Part shown: positions 8,677 through 17,832 of the stretch, in pieces
Layout of the letters: each line of letters opens with the position of its first letter
How positions within the stretch are numbered: the stretch's first letter is position 1
Source of the DNA: an uncultured Pontibacter sp.
GTDB lineage: Bacteria > Bacteroidota > Bacteroidia > Cytophagales > Hymenobacteraceae
NCBI GenBank assembly: GCA_947499125.1
Contig: CANMMP010000001.1
Location: forward strand, 682,001 to 746,000
Length of the DNA: 64,000 nt
Direction: 5' to 3'
The notes under the pieces: model-generated
What the model saw: the letters and a program-made list of their open reading frames with translations, nothing else
The model's database searches: none
What the model was told of the DNA's origin: nothing
Made by a program: the position numbers and the translations under genes

Positions 8677-9450
8677 ATGAAGACTAAAGAAGAGATCGTA
8701 AGCGATTGGTTACCCCGCTACACGGGCGTACCATTAGAAGAGTTTGGAGAATATATCCTGCTTACCAATTTTATAAACTACGTGCGCATGTTTGCCGACC
8801 GCTTTGAAGTGGAGATAAACGGCCTGGACAAACCTATGCAAACAGCTACAGCCAACAACATTACCATTATCAACTTTGGTATGGGTAGTGCTATGGCAGC
8901 AACCGTAATGGACTTGCTATCTGCTATTAAACCTAAAGCTGCTTTGTTTTTAGGTAAGTGTGGCGGCTTAAAGCGCAAAACCCAGATCGGCGACCTTATA
9001 CTTCCGATTGCGGCTATCCGAGGTGAAGGTACTTCGGATGACTACCTGCCACCTGAAATTCCAGCTCTACCATCGTTCCGTTTGCAGCGTGCAGTTTCAT
9101 CTATGATCAAAAAGCATGAGATGGATTACTGGACTGGTACCGTTTACACCACCAACCGCCGCGTATGGGAGCACGACGAAGATTTTAAAGATTATTTGCG
9201 CCAGATTCGTGCAATGGGTATTGATATGGAAACAGCTACCATATTTGTCGTTGGCTTTATTAATGAGATACCTCACGGTGCGCTGCTACTCGTATCGGAT
9301 AACCCGATGATACCTGAAGGTGTGAAAACATCTGCCAGCGATAAACTGGTAACTACTTCTTATGTTGAAAAGCATTTAAGTATAGGTATAGATTCACTAA
9401 TAGAGCTCCAGAACTCTGGTGAGTCTGTAAAACACATGCGCTTCGAATAA
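8677..9450 (+). CDS. amn: AMP nucleosidase (short form)
   Basis: This 257-residue protein of the nucleoside phosphorylase / MTA-SAH nucleosidase fold matches the short AMP nucleosidase of Bacteroidota, which splits AMP to adenine and ribose 5-phosphate and helps balance the adenylate pool. Visible features are NFGMGSAMAATVMDLL and LFLGKCGGLKRKTQIGDLILP (phosphate and ribose-binding part), MGIDMETATIF (the ME ribose-binding motif) and LLVSDNPMIPEG (catalytic Asp). The long N-terminal domain of the E. coli Amn enzyme is absent. The next gene follows after 9 bases. Confidence 0.85.
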   Translation: MKTKEEIVSDWLPRYTGVPLEEFGEYILLTNFINYVRMFADRFEVEINGLDKPMQTATANNITIINFGMGSAMAATVMDLLSAIKPKAALFLGKCGGLKRKTQIGDLILPIAAIRGEGTSDDYLPPEIPALPSFRLQRAVSSMIKKHEMDYWTGTVYTTNRRVWEHDEDFKDYLRQIRAMGIDMETATIFVVGFINEIPHGALLLVSDNPMIPEGVKTSASDKLVTTSYVEKHLSIGIDSLIELQNSGESVKHMRFE

Positions 9451-9459
9451 AAAACTTTC

Positions 9460-11121
9460 ATGAAAAAAACGCTACGCACCTTTGCTGCGGCTATTCTGTT
9501 GGGCTTTACCCTGCTCAGCAGCTGCACCAGCACTCAAACTGCCACCGAAACCGCTGACCTTATAGTTTATAACGGCACGGTTTATACGGTAAACGATAAC
9601 TTCGAAAAAGCTGAAGCTTTTGCTGTAAAAGACGGCAAAATATTGGCTGTAGGAACCTCAGAAGAGATACGACAGAAGTATAAAGCTACCGAAGAATTAG
9701 ACGCGCAGGGCAAAGCCATTTACCCGGGGTTTAACGATGCACATGCGCATTTCTACCGCTATGGTTTATCGCTGCAGTCGGCTGACCTGGTAGGTACAGA
9801 GTCGTTTAAGGAAGTGGTGCAGAAGGTAACTGAGCAGCGCGAAAAGTACCCGGATACAGATTGGATCACGGGACGTGGCTGGGACCAGAATGACTGGACT
9901 ATAAAGGAATTCCCTACTAAGGATACGCTGGATGCCCTTTTTCCAAATACCCCGATCATTCTTACCCGTGTGGATGGCCATGCGGCTATAGTTAACCAGA
10001 AAGCGCTGGATCTGGCAGGTATAAGACCAACTACTAAAATGGTAGGTGGCCTGGTTGAAGTGGAAAACGGTAAAATGACCGGTATCCTGATTGATAACGC
10101 CATAGATCTGGTGACAGCTAAAATACCAGAAGCTACTGAAGAAGAACAGCGTCAGGCCTTAATAAGTGCTCAGGAAAATTGTTTTGCAGTAGGTATAACT
10201 TCGCTGGCTGATGCCGGACTGGATAAAAGTACAGCCGACCTGATGGATGCCATGCACAAAAGCGGCGACCTGCAGATGCGCGTGTACGTGATGCTGAACC
10301 CTACTAAGCCAAACTTGGATCACTATCTGAAAAACGGCATTTACAAGACCGACAGGCTGAATGTGCGCTCGTTCAAAATCTATGGTGATGGTGCGCTTGG
10401 TTCTCGTGGTGCTGCCTTACTGAAGCCTTACGAAGATAAAGCTGGCCATTATGGTTTCCTGCTAGCTACTGAAAAGGAGTTCAGAGATATTGCAGCACAA
10501 CTGGCCAAGTCTGATTTCCAGATGAACACACACGCCATTGGTGACTCTACGAATCGACTTTTACTAGACATTTACGGTGAAGTATTGGGTAGCAAAAACG
10601 ATAAGCGCTGGAGAATTGAGCATTCCCAGATCGTAAACCCCGAGGATATTGCAAAGTATGGCAAGTATAGCATTGTGCCATCGGTGCAGCCTACGCATGC
10701 AACTTCGGATATGTACTGGGCCGGCGACAGGTTAGGCAAAGAGCGAATTGCGCACGCTTACCCTTTTAAAGAACTAATGCAGCAAAATGGTTGGCTACCA
10801 CTGGGCAGCGATTTCCCGGTTGAGCACATTAATCCAATCTATACTTTCCATGCGGCCGTAGCGCGCCAGGATGCCAAGAACTGGCCTGATGCTGGTTTCC
10901 AGATGGAGAATGCGTTAACACGTGAAGATGCATTGCGTGGCATGACGACATGGGCAGCGAAAGCAGCTTTTGAAGAGAATGAAAAAGGAAGTATAGAAAC
11001 CGGCAAATTTGCTGATTTCGTTATTCTGGAAGACGACCTGATGACGGTTGCTCCGGATAAAATGCGAAACCTGCAGGTGTTGTATACTTACCTGAATGGT
11101 GAACAGGTTTACAAGAAGTAA
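9460..11121 (+). CDS. amidohydrolase lipoprotein (YtcJ-like, Amidohydro_3)
   Basis: This 553-residue metal-dependent hydrolase carries a lipoprotein signal peptide with lipobox LLSSC (Cys22), so it should sit in the periplasm or on the outer membrane. The domain starts with DLIVYNGTVYTVND, then metal-binding NDAHAHFYRYG, and further conserved blocks HAAIVN, NTHAIGDSTNRLLLD, RIEHSQIV and GSDFPVE. The family hydrolyses diverse amide or lactam bonds and the substrate cannot be read from sequence. It follows amn by 9 bases and probably shares its transcript; a terminator follows. Confidence 0.85.
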   Translation: MKKTLRTFAAAILLGFTLLSSCTSTQTATETADLIVYNGTVYTVNDNFEKAEAFAVKDGKILAVGTSEEIRQKYKATEELDAQGKAIYPGFNDAHAHFYRYGLSLQSADLVGTESFKEVVQKVTEQREKYPDTDWITGRGWDQNDWTIKEFPTKDTLDALFPNTPIILTRVDGHAAIVNQKALDLAGIRPTTKMVGGLVEVENGKMTGILIDNAIDLVTAKIPEATEEEQRQALISAQENCFAVGITSLADAGLDKSTADLMDAMHKSGDLQMRVYVMLNPTKPNLDHYLKNGIYKTDRLNVRSFKIYGDGALGSRGAALLKPYEDKAGHYGFLLATEKEFRDIAAQLAKSDFQMNTHAIGDSTNRLLLDIYGEVLGSKNDKRWRIEHSQIVNPEDIAKYGKYSIVPSVQPTHATSDMYWAGDRLGKERIAHAYPFKELMQQNGWLPLGSDFPVEHINPIYTFHAAVARQDAKNWPDAGFQMENALTREDALRGMTTWAAKAAFEENEKGSIETGKFADFVILEDDLMTVAPDKMRNLQVLYTYLNGEQVYKK

Positions 11122-11140
11122 AAGCAACTATAAATTTTCA

Positions 11141-11177
11141 AAAAAGGCCGTTACAAATTCTGTAGCGGCCTTTTTTT
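11141..11177. terminator. terminator between amidohydrolase and UMF1 transporter genes
   Basis: A 10-bp stem (GGCCGTTACA / TGTAGCGGCC, loop AATTC) is flanked by A and T runs, and can serve both converging genes. Confidence 0.85.
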
Positions 11178-11199
11178 ATAGATTATGGTTTAGATTCCG

Positions 11200-12531
11200 T
11201 TACGAAACTATAGTTGCTTTCATTTCCTGCTGCGTAGCCATGGCTCGTTTCCAACGCACCATCGACAGGAAGATCAGCCCAAGAACGAAGAAAATGATTA
11301 GTGCCAGAATACTGTTTCGCATAGAGCCAGTTAGCTGTGCAACCAACCCATAAGCCAGCGTACCCAGTACTATAGAAACCTTCTCAGTTACATCATAAAA
11401 GCTGAAGAACGACGCATGATCTATAGTATGGGCCGGTATCAGTTTGGAATAGGTTGAACGCGAAAGCGACTGCACACCACCCATAACAGTACCAACTACA
11501 GCTGCCAGCACATAAAAATCAAACTCCCCTCTAATAAAATAAGCACCAATACAAATGCCAATCCAGATAATAACGGCAACTATAAGCGCCCTGATGTTGC
11601 CATACTTGCCAGATAAAACCGCAAAAGCATAAGCCCCGGCAATAGCCACTAATTGTATGATCAGGATGGTAAGTATAAGTGCGCTATCTTCCAAATGCAG
11701 TTCTTCAATTCCAAAAATAGTAGCTACATACATTACCGTTTGCACACCCATGTTATAAAAGAAAAAGGCCAGGAGGAAACGTTTGAGCATAGTCAACTGC
11801 TGTACCTGACTCCATACTTTCTTAAGCTCTTTAAGGCCATTCAATATCCAGCTGCCTTGAGGTTTGCGGTTATACACATTACTTGGCAAGTGGTAAAAAG
11901 AGTATTGCGCAAAGCCGAACCACCAGATACCGGTCGTTAGAAAAGCTATGCGCGGCGGAAGACTTTTGTTATCTGCAGCTATACCAAACCACTCCGGCTT
12001 CATGATCATGGCCAGGTTAAAGATCAGCAGAATTACACTTCCCACATATCCCATCGAAAAACCGCGTGCACTTAGTTTATCAAACTGGTCTTCGGTAGCA
12101 ATTTCGGGCAGGTAAGCATTGTAGAAAACGATACTCCCGCTAAAGCCAATAGATGCCAGCACAAAAAGTATAACCGATAAAGTAAAGGTGTCGCGGGTGA
12201 AAAAGAACAAACCGATACAGGACAAGGAACCGAGGTAACAAAACAATTGCACGAACAACTTTTTACGGCCGCTATAGTCTGCAATAGAAGTTAAGAACGG
12301 GCTAAGCATCGCAATGATTAGGAAAGAACCCGACACTGCGTAAGAGAACAGCACCGAGCTCTCCAGGTTAAAACCCAGGAAGTTAACTATAGTTGACTGT
12401 GTTTCGGGATTAGTAGCAACGGCGCTATAGTATATCGGGAAAATAGTAGAGGTAATAACCAGCGAGTAAACCGAATTGGCCCAGTCGTAAAAGCACCAGG
12501 CATTGGTTATTTTAGGGTTGTTCTTTTGCAT
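11200..12531 (-). CDS. UMF1-family MFS transporter (Atg22-like)
   Basis: This 443-residue polytopic membrane protein has about 12 hydrophobic segments. The N-terminus NAWCFYDWANSVYSLVITSTIFPIYY is characteristic of the UMF1 / Atg22-like branch of the major facilitator superfamily. An acidic-basic loop SIADYSGRKKLF after the second segment corresponds to the MFS loop 2-3 motif. Eukaryotic Atg22 exports amino acids from the vacuole; bacterial substrates are not known. It is a single gene, with no clear promoter match upstream. Confidence 0.85.
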   Translation of the reverse strand: MQKNNPKITNAWCFYDWANSVYSLVITSTIFPIYYSAVATNPETQSTIVNFLGFNLESSVLFSYAVSGSFLIIAMLSPFLTSIADYSGRKKLFVQLFCYLGSLSCIGLFFFTRDTFTLSVILFVLASIGFSGSIVFYNAYLPEIATEDQFDKLSARGFSMGYVGSVILLIFNLAMIMKPEWFGIAADNKSLPPRIAFLTTGIWWFGFAQYSFYHLPSNVYNRKPQGSWILNGLKELKKVWSQVQQLTMLKRFLLAFFFYNMGVQTVMYVATIFGIEELHLEDSALILTILIIQLVAIAGAYAFAVLSGKYGNIRALIVAVIIWIGICIGAYFIRGEFDFYVLAAVVGTVMGGVQSLSRSTYSKLIPAHTIDHASFFSFYDVTEKVSIVLGTLAYGLVAQLTGSMRNSILALIIFFVLGLIFLSMVRWKRAMATQQEMKATIVS

Positions 12532-12595
12532 GTGTCAAGATATTAAAAATCTGACATATGCATGTAAAGCCTATACTATAAAGTATAAATACAGA

Positions 12596-14071
12596 CTACT
12601 TAGGTAATTCGAGCCGTTGTAATATTATTTCGAGCAGGCTTTCGTAAGGCACAATCTCAGTTTCTGCAAAGGCTATACCTGGTGCAGGCGTCTGCTTTAA
12701 TTTTTTAAACATGTAAGCACACTTCTTACGACAAACCTTAGCGTCATCCAGCTCCTTGCCAATAATCAAAAGCAGCTTAAGAAATATCTTTGTCCGGGCA
12801 TCTTCTTTACTCTTAAGATACTTGGACATGAACTTACGGACACGGTCCTTTTCCCGCGTCAGCAACTCAGGCTTATCTTGTTGAAGCGCAACTATAAAAT
12901 CCAGGATCAGGCTCCAAACATTGTATCCTTTTTTATCCTGAGAAACAAACTTCATCTTTCGGGAAGAAAAACCAGCCATGGAGAACCCCGAGATATAGCC
13001 CATATACTTGTAGAATAGTAGCCAACGCTCCTGTGCAAACGAAGTCAGATCTTTCAAATATTTATTTGTAAGAACTTCTGTTAAGATCTCTTCTGCCTTT
13101 TTATAGTTCCTGGAGTGAACGGCGAGCATAAAGTAATTTTCCAGGTTTGCGAACCAGTTGCTTGTGCCCTCCTGCAGTATTCCTTTTAAAACCTCAGCTT
13201 CTTTAAAACCTTGTTTATACTTTTTAGCCCTCAGATAAGCAAAAACTAAGAGGAAATTGTTTAAATTTTCTGAAAAGTAAAGTTTATTAATCTTACCCTT
13301 TTTAAACAGCAAATGGGATTTATTCAGATAGTCAATATGTCCTTCTGCATCACCGACATATTCATAGTAGAGCATCTTTACTCTGTATAAAAGCATAAAG
13401 ACGATACTCGAACCAGAAGCTCTCCAATACTGGTCCATTTCGTTCAAAACTTTTGTAAAGCTCTCCAATAACTTATAGTTTGACTGGACGCCTAGCTTTA
13501 CATGAAAACGGACATCATAATATAATAATTTTGTCTTCCTTTCATACTCGTAAATTTCATAAAGTTTATGGAGCTTGAAAGTAACTTCCTCAAAGTATTG
13601 GACTTTAAATTTCCTTTCTGCAACTAGAATCAGGTATTTCTCTAAGGCATCTATAGCATACTTAGTAAGCTCAGCACTTTCAGTTATAGTAAGTACTTTT
13701 TTAAACTGCTGTTCAGCCAGTTCTATTTCTCCTAAACTTCTAAGAACTTCAGCAAAATATAACAATTTCCGACATTTAAGCTCAAGTGAAGTCACTTTGC
13801 CTATAATTTGATTTTTATCAATATCCAGAAAAAAAAGCTGGTTGTAAAGCTTACGCTTAACCCTGGACTTCAGCATTTTATAGGCGTCTTCTTTATCTTT
13901 ATTATTATAAAGTCTATCTAGCAGTATTTCTTCATCAAGGGTTTTATCCTCTTTAACTGCATGGTATAAGCGCGATTCAAGATTATGATCATCATGTATA
14001 TTAAGTAAAGCAGCAGAAGAGGATTTGCCCTTACGTTCCAATACATCAATCAACTTTTTTATTTCTTCCAT
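12596..14071 (-). CDS. hypothetical helical protein, paralogue of the next gene (copy 2)
   Basis: This 491-residue protein is almost entirely alpha-helical, rich in Lys, Leu, Glu and Tyr, and has no signal peptide or membrane segment. Short repeating helix pairs (for example LGEIELAEQQFKKVLTITE) look TPR-like. It is clearly paralogous to the protein encoded directly upstream at 14081-15553: both share YKMLKxRxKxKLYN near residue 75, ENYFxLAxHxxxY in the middle and TPxPGxAxAExEIVPYExLxEIIL at the C-terminus. Only 9 bases separate the two, so they form an operon. Both are more AT-rich than their neighbours. No known function recognised; a peptide- or protein-binding scaffold is a guess from the TPR-like pattern. 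Confidence 0.75.
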   Translation of the reverse strand: MEEIKKLIDVLERKGKSSSAALLNIHDDHNLESRLYHAVKEDKTLDEEILLDRLYNNKDKEDAYKMLKSRVKRKLYNQLFFLDIDKNQIIGKVTSLELKCRKLLYFAEVLRSLGEIELAEQQFKKVLTITESAELTKYAIDALEKYLILVAERKFKVQYFEEVTFKLHKLYEIYEYERKTKLLYYDVRFHVKLGVQSNYKLLESFTKVLNEMDQYWRASGSSIVFMLLYRVKMLYYEYVGDAEGHIDYLNKSHLLFKKGKINKLYFSENLNNFLLVFAYLRAKKYKQGFKEAEVLKGILQEGTSNWFANLENYFMLAVHSRNYKKAEEILTEVLTNKYLKDLTSFAQERWLLFYKYMGYISGFSMAGFSSRKMKFVSQDKKGYNVWSLILDFIVALQQDKPELLTREKDRVRKFMSKYLKSKEDARTKIFLKLLLIIGKELDDAKVCRKKCAYMFKKLKQTPAPGIAFAETEIVPYESLLEIILQRLELPK

Positions 14072-14080
14072 TCCAGCGAC

Positions 14081-15553
14081 TTACTTAGGCATTGTTTCAA
14101 GTATAATTTCCCAAAGGTGCTCATAAGGCACGATCTCAATTTCAGCATAAGCGTCACCTGGGGTGGGGGTATCTACAAGCTTTTGATAATGTTTTGCACC
14201 TTTAAGCCGACATAATTCAGCATCATAATCCTCAGTTACTGTAAGCATGAGCAATTTAAGGAACAGCTTACTACGCAAACTAAAGGTATCTTTCAGGTGA
14301 GTAAGTATGTATTTTTTAAGGCTCTCGATACGGTATAGCAAGCCTTCGGTATCTCCTTTTTTAAGGAAGAACATAAACTGCAACACAAGTATGGCTACGT
14401 TAAAACCTTGTTTATCCTTACTGTATTCGTTTACAGAGTTAATAAAATTCTGGTAGTTAAAGCCCTCTAAAACCGGAGAGTTTGGTTCTATAAAGTATAA
14501 GTAAGCAGTATAAAGTTGCCATCTCTCTTTTGCATCATTGCTGATAATCGCAAAACTGGAGTTGTTACGAACCCGATGTAACAATATTCCTGCTAGTTCA
14601 TACTTTTTAGCATGAAGTGCTAACAGGAAGTAGTTTTCCATGTATGCAAACCAGTTCTTTGTAGCAGGATCAAAAAGATAATTAAACTCGTTTGCGTAAT
14701 CTAGTCCTTTACTATACTCCTTTGTTCGAAAGTGAGCATATATTAAAGTATAAGCATTATATCTGATATCGAATCGTAATTTGTTTATATCCCCTTCCTC
14801 AACTTTTGTTACCGCCTCTTTTGTAATATTTATTATCTCTCTGAAGTTACCTATAAGCTCATAATAATGGATTGATGTTTTATAGTAGGAAAAGAAAACT
14901 TCAAATGTATTCGCTTCTTGAAGGATATTCTTTAATCGTTCTATGATGGAAGGAAGCTCTAGAAGCAGTTCTTTTCTGACCTTTACAGTGCTTTTAAGAT
15001 GTGTCTTAACAAGCTGATTCAAACCGATTGCTTCCTTCTCCATATTCACACTATACAGCAATTCATTATAAGCCTTTCTTTTCTCATTAAAAGCTTTTAA
15101 TGATCCATAGTTAGTTAAAGCCGCAAGCTCAATTTCATATGCATTAAGTAGTAAACTATTAAACTCGTATTCCTTTGCAATTGAAGATGCTTTATTACAT
15201 AAATTAATAGATAGCTGGTACTCAGTTTGTTTGAATAGGAGTTTTGCTATGCTTATTAACCTACCACACTCCATTTCTTTTTGAAAAGCTATACGATTAT
15301 TACTTAACTCTAATGTTAAAAGGGAGTTATACAACTTCTTCTTGAGCCTGTGTTTCAGCATTTTATAGCGTACATCGCTTTGGTCGGTGCCATATAATTT
15401 AGATGCCGCATCTGCATCACAAGAAAACTTCTCTTGCATGATGCCACTTAAGAAAGCACCCTCTAGGCTTTTAGACTTATTCATACCTGTTGCTGATATT
15501 CCTTTTAAAGATATCTTCTCTATTACATTTAATATTTGCTGAATTTCCTGCAT
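14081..15553 (-). CDS. hypothetical helical protein, paralogue (copy 1)
   Basis: This 490-residue protein is the first gene of a two-gene operon with its paralogue at 12596-14071. It is all-helical, cytoplasmic by composition, and carries the shared YKMLKHRLKKKLYN block and the C-terminal TPTPGDAYAEIEIVPYEHLW block. The middle is TPR-like. The two copies have diverged strongly outside these blocks, implying an old duplication. It is divergent from a 55-codon small gene across a 329-base AT-rich gap. Function unknown. Confidence 0.75.
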   Translation of the reverse strand: MQEIQQILNVIEKISLKGISATGMNKSKSLEGAFLSGIMQEKFSCDADAASKLYGTDQSDVRYKMLKHRLKKKLYNSLLTLELSNNRIAFQKEMECGRLISIAKLLFKQTEYQLSINLCNKASSIAKEYEFNSLLLNAYEIELAALTNYGSLKAFNEKRKAYNELLYSVNMEKEAIGLNQLVKTHLKSTVKVRKELLLELPSIIERLKNILQEANTFEVFFSYYKTSIHYYELIGNFREIINITKEAVTKVEEGDINKLRFDIRYNAYTLIYAHFRTKEYSKGLDYANEFNYLFDPATKNWFAYMENYFLLALHAKKYELAGILLHRVRNNSSFAIISNDAKERWQLYTAYLYFIEPNSPVLEGFNYQNFINSVNEYSKDKQGFNVAILVLQFMFFLKKGDTEGLLYRIESLKKYILTHLKDTFSLRSKLFLKLLMLTVTEDYDAELCRLKGAKHYQKLVDTPTPGDAYAEIEIVPYEHLWEIILETMPK

Positions 15554-15822
15554 TTACACTTAGTAGTATATCTTATAAAAAAATACTATTATTATAACCG
15601 AATAAAAAGATCTGATTAGTTATAGCCTTGGAATATTTAATTTTTCAAACAACAAATTTAACTTATCAGGTTTAACAATTTGTTTTAATGTTACTTTTAG
15701 AGGTTATCATTAAACTAAACACCAGCTTTAATATAAGTATAAATAACTCATACCCATTCAAAACATAAATATATATATTTTTTGATTATTTACTACAAGT
15801 TACTTTTTATAAAAAATATTCC
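15554..15822. other. AT-rich divergent intergenic region
   Basis: This gap has a strikingly high A+T content with long A and T runs (for example around 15770-15785). It separates the paralogous pair from the small gene at 15883. I see no gene in it. It probably holds the promoter of the minus-strand pair, for which I find no clean consensus match. Confidence 0.5.
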
Positions 15823-15853
15823 TTTGACAAACAATGTTAAAAATGAATATTTG
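15823..15853 (+). promoter_or_regulatory. candidate promoter of the 55-codon gene
   Basis: TTTG (15823-15826), a 19-base spacer and AATATTTG (15846-15853) match the -33/-7 consensus except for one base. The predicted start is about 20-25 bases before the ATG at 15883. Confidence 0.45.
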
Positions 15854-15882
15854 TTACGTAAAACACCTAACCTTCTAAAGCC

Positions 15883-16050
15883 ATGCTGGAAATTATAATT
15901 GCAATAATTCTACAATTAACAATTGTACTGAATAGCGGAACACCTGCTGAAAAAGCGAAAGCTGAAAAGGAGTTAAAAGCTCTAAATGAAAAGAAAGCTA
16001 AAGCAGAGCAAGCTGCTGACGGCGGAACTGGTAACTGGAATGATGATTAA
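15883..16050 (+). CDS. small 55-aa hydrophobic/charged peptide
   Basis: An ATG frame of 55 codons encodes a hydrophobic N-terminus (MLEIIIAIILQLTIV, residues 1-15), a helix of Ala, Lys and Glu repeats (about 22-46) and a short acidic Gly-rich tail GGTGNWNDD. It could be a single-span membrane peptide or have an uncleaved signal. A plausible promoter lies 30 bases upstream and the codon use looks normal, which argues it is translated. It is divergent from the helical paralogue pair and 60 bases upstream of the ABC importer lipoprotein gene. It resembles no family I can name; signalling peptide, membrane-active peptide and inert small membrane protein are all possible. Confidence 0.55.
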   Translation: MLEIIIAIILQLTIVLNSGTPAEKAKAEKELKALNEKKAKAEQAADGGTGNWNDD

Positions 16051-16110
16051 TAGTTAAAGCAATTTTCCTTATCTTGCTATTGTATACTTTTAGCCAAAGG
16101 ACATTGCCTG

Positions 16111-17826
16111 ATGAGGAATCGTTACCTATTTTTAATAAGCTTTTTTCTATTTTTTTCTTTTTGCTCTCAACCGCACAGGCAACCTGATGAGGTTAGAGTA
16201 AGGTTAGAAACTGAACCGCAGACACTGAACCCGGTAAACTATACCGATCAGGCTGCTAACCAGATACTAAACCTGCTCTTCCAGAGTTTACTCTCTGCTG
16301 ACCTGGCCGATGACCAACTGAAGCCTGTGTTAGCTAAAGAACTGCCCCTGATAGAGCAGAAAGATACGGTAACGCTAATTACCTACGAGATACGGGAAGA
16401 AGCAAAGTGGGCAGATGGCTCACCGGTAACTGCAACTGATGTGGCTTTTACACTTAAGGTACTTAAAGCACCATTACTGCAGAACGAACAAATTAAACCA
16501 CAGGTAGCATTTATACATGATCTGAAGCCAGACCCGAAGAATAAGCGCAGATTCACGTTGATATGTGAGGAGTTTACTCCGGAAATGGAATTACTTTCCG
16601 GCGACTTCTTTATACTTCCTGCTTACTTATTCGACCCTGAAAACCTGTTACAACCTATACCATTAGCCGCATTTACCAATAGCCTTTCCAAGCTACAAAA
16701 CAATAATAATTTAAAGGCTTTTGCGGCACGCTTTAACATCCCAGAATATAGTAACAACGGCGCTGTACTACAAGGCAGCGCCGGTTACACCTTAGAAAAA
16801 TGGGTGCCCGGCCAATATATTACCCTTAACCAAAAGCAAAACTGGTGGGGCAATAACACAGGAGCAACCAACCTGACAGCTAACCCAGAGCGGATTATAC
16901 TTCAGGTTATCCCGGACAACAATACAGCACTTCTTGCCCTTAAAAACCGCCAACTAGATGTACTGGAGGACATACCAGCCACCGAGTTCAACCAACTGAA
17001 GACAAATAAAGATTTTATTGAAGACTATAACCTGTATACCCCGCAGGCATATAGCGCCGTGTATACTGGTATAAACAGCCGCTTGCCTAAGTTTAAAGAC
17101 AAAGCAACGCGCCAGGCAATTGCCTACCTGATGGATGTGGCAAACTTTATAAAGGTCACGCAGCTGGATTACGCTACCCCTACGGTTGGCATTGTCCCCC
17201 CTAATCTGAAGAAATACTATAACAATAAACTACAGCCTTATACTTTAAACCCTACAAAAGCCACCAACTTACTAAAGTCTTCGGGTTGGGTGCAGCGTAA
17301 CGATGGCTGGTACCGGAAAGAGAATGGGAAAGAACAAAAATTAACAATAACGGTAAGTTATAAAGCCGGAGATAATGTAATAGAATCTACAGCGCTTATA
17401 TTTCAGCAGAGCGCTGCCAAGTTAAATATACCAGTGCAGTTACAGGCTGAAGAGGGGAGCATGTTTACAAAAAATATGCGTAACCAGGCATTCGAGTTGT
17501 TTTTCCGTACTTTAAATGGAAATCCGTTTGCATTTAACTTCTCGCCGCTTTTACATACTTCTTATGCTGAAATGGGCGGTACCAACTATACAGGTTTTGG
17601 CAACACCGACACCGATGCCCTGCTCAACAACATAAACAAAGCCACAACAACCGACGAGAAAGCAATACACCTTAAGGAATTGCAGCGCGTGATGCTGGAT
17701 GAAGCCACTTTCCTGGTGCTTTACTACCAAAAAGAGCGACTGGCGATCCATAACCGCTTTGATAATGTAAAGGTATCCGGGTTGAGCCCCAACTATGATG
17801 TAAGTGCGTTTACATTAAGCAAGTAG
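16111..17826 (+). CDS. peptide-type ABC transporter substrate-binding lipoprotein (SBP_bac_5)
   Basis: This 571-residue protein has a lipoprotein signal (FFSFCS, Cys18) and the layout of family-5 binding proteins for peptides and similar solutes: ETEPQTLNPVNYTDQAANQI at the start of the mature part, AKWADGSPVTATDVAFTLKVLKAP, and DVSAFTLSK at the end. It would capture a solute in the periplasm for the two permeases encoded next. The gap to the downstream permease gene is 6 bases. No ATPase gene is in the operon. The substrate is not predictable beyond oligopeptide or similar. Confidence 0.85.
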   Translation: MRNRYLFLISFFLFFSFCSQPHRQPDEVRVRLETEPQTLNPVNYTDQAANQILNLLFQSLLSADLADDQLKPVLAKELPLIEQKDTVTLITYEIREEAKWADGSPVTATDVAFTLKVLKAPLLQNEQIKPQVAFIHDLKPDPKNKRRFTLICEEFTPEMELLSGDFFILPAYLFDPENLLQPIPLAAFTNSLSKLQNNNNLKAFAARFNIPEYSNNGAVLQGSAGYTLEKWVPGQYITLNQKQNWWGNNTGATNLTANPERIILQVIPDNNTALLALKNRQLDVLEDIPATEFNQLKTNKDFIEDYNLYTPQAYSAVYTGINSRLPKFKDKATRQAIAYLMDVANFIKVTQLDYATPTVGIVPPNLKKYYNNKLQPYTLNPTKATNLLKSSGWVQRNDGWYRKENGKEQKLTITVSYKAGDNVIESTALIFQQSAAKLNIPVQLQAEEGSMFTKNMRNQAFELFFRTLNGNPFAFNFSPLLHTSYAEMGGTNYTGFGNTDTDALLNNINKATTTDEKAIHLKELQRVMLDEATFLVLYYQKERLAIHNRFDNVKVSGLSPNYDVSAFTLSK

Positions 17827-17832
17827 TAAGTT

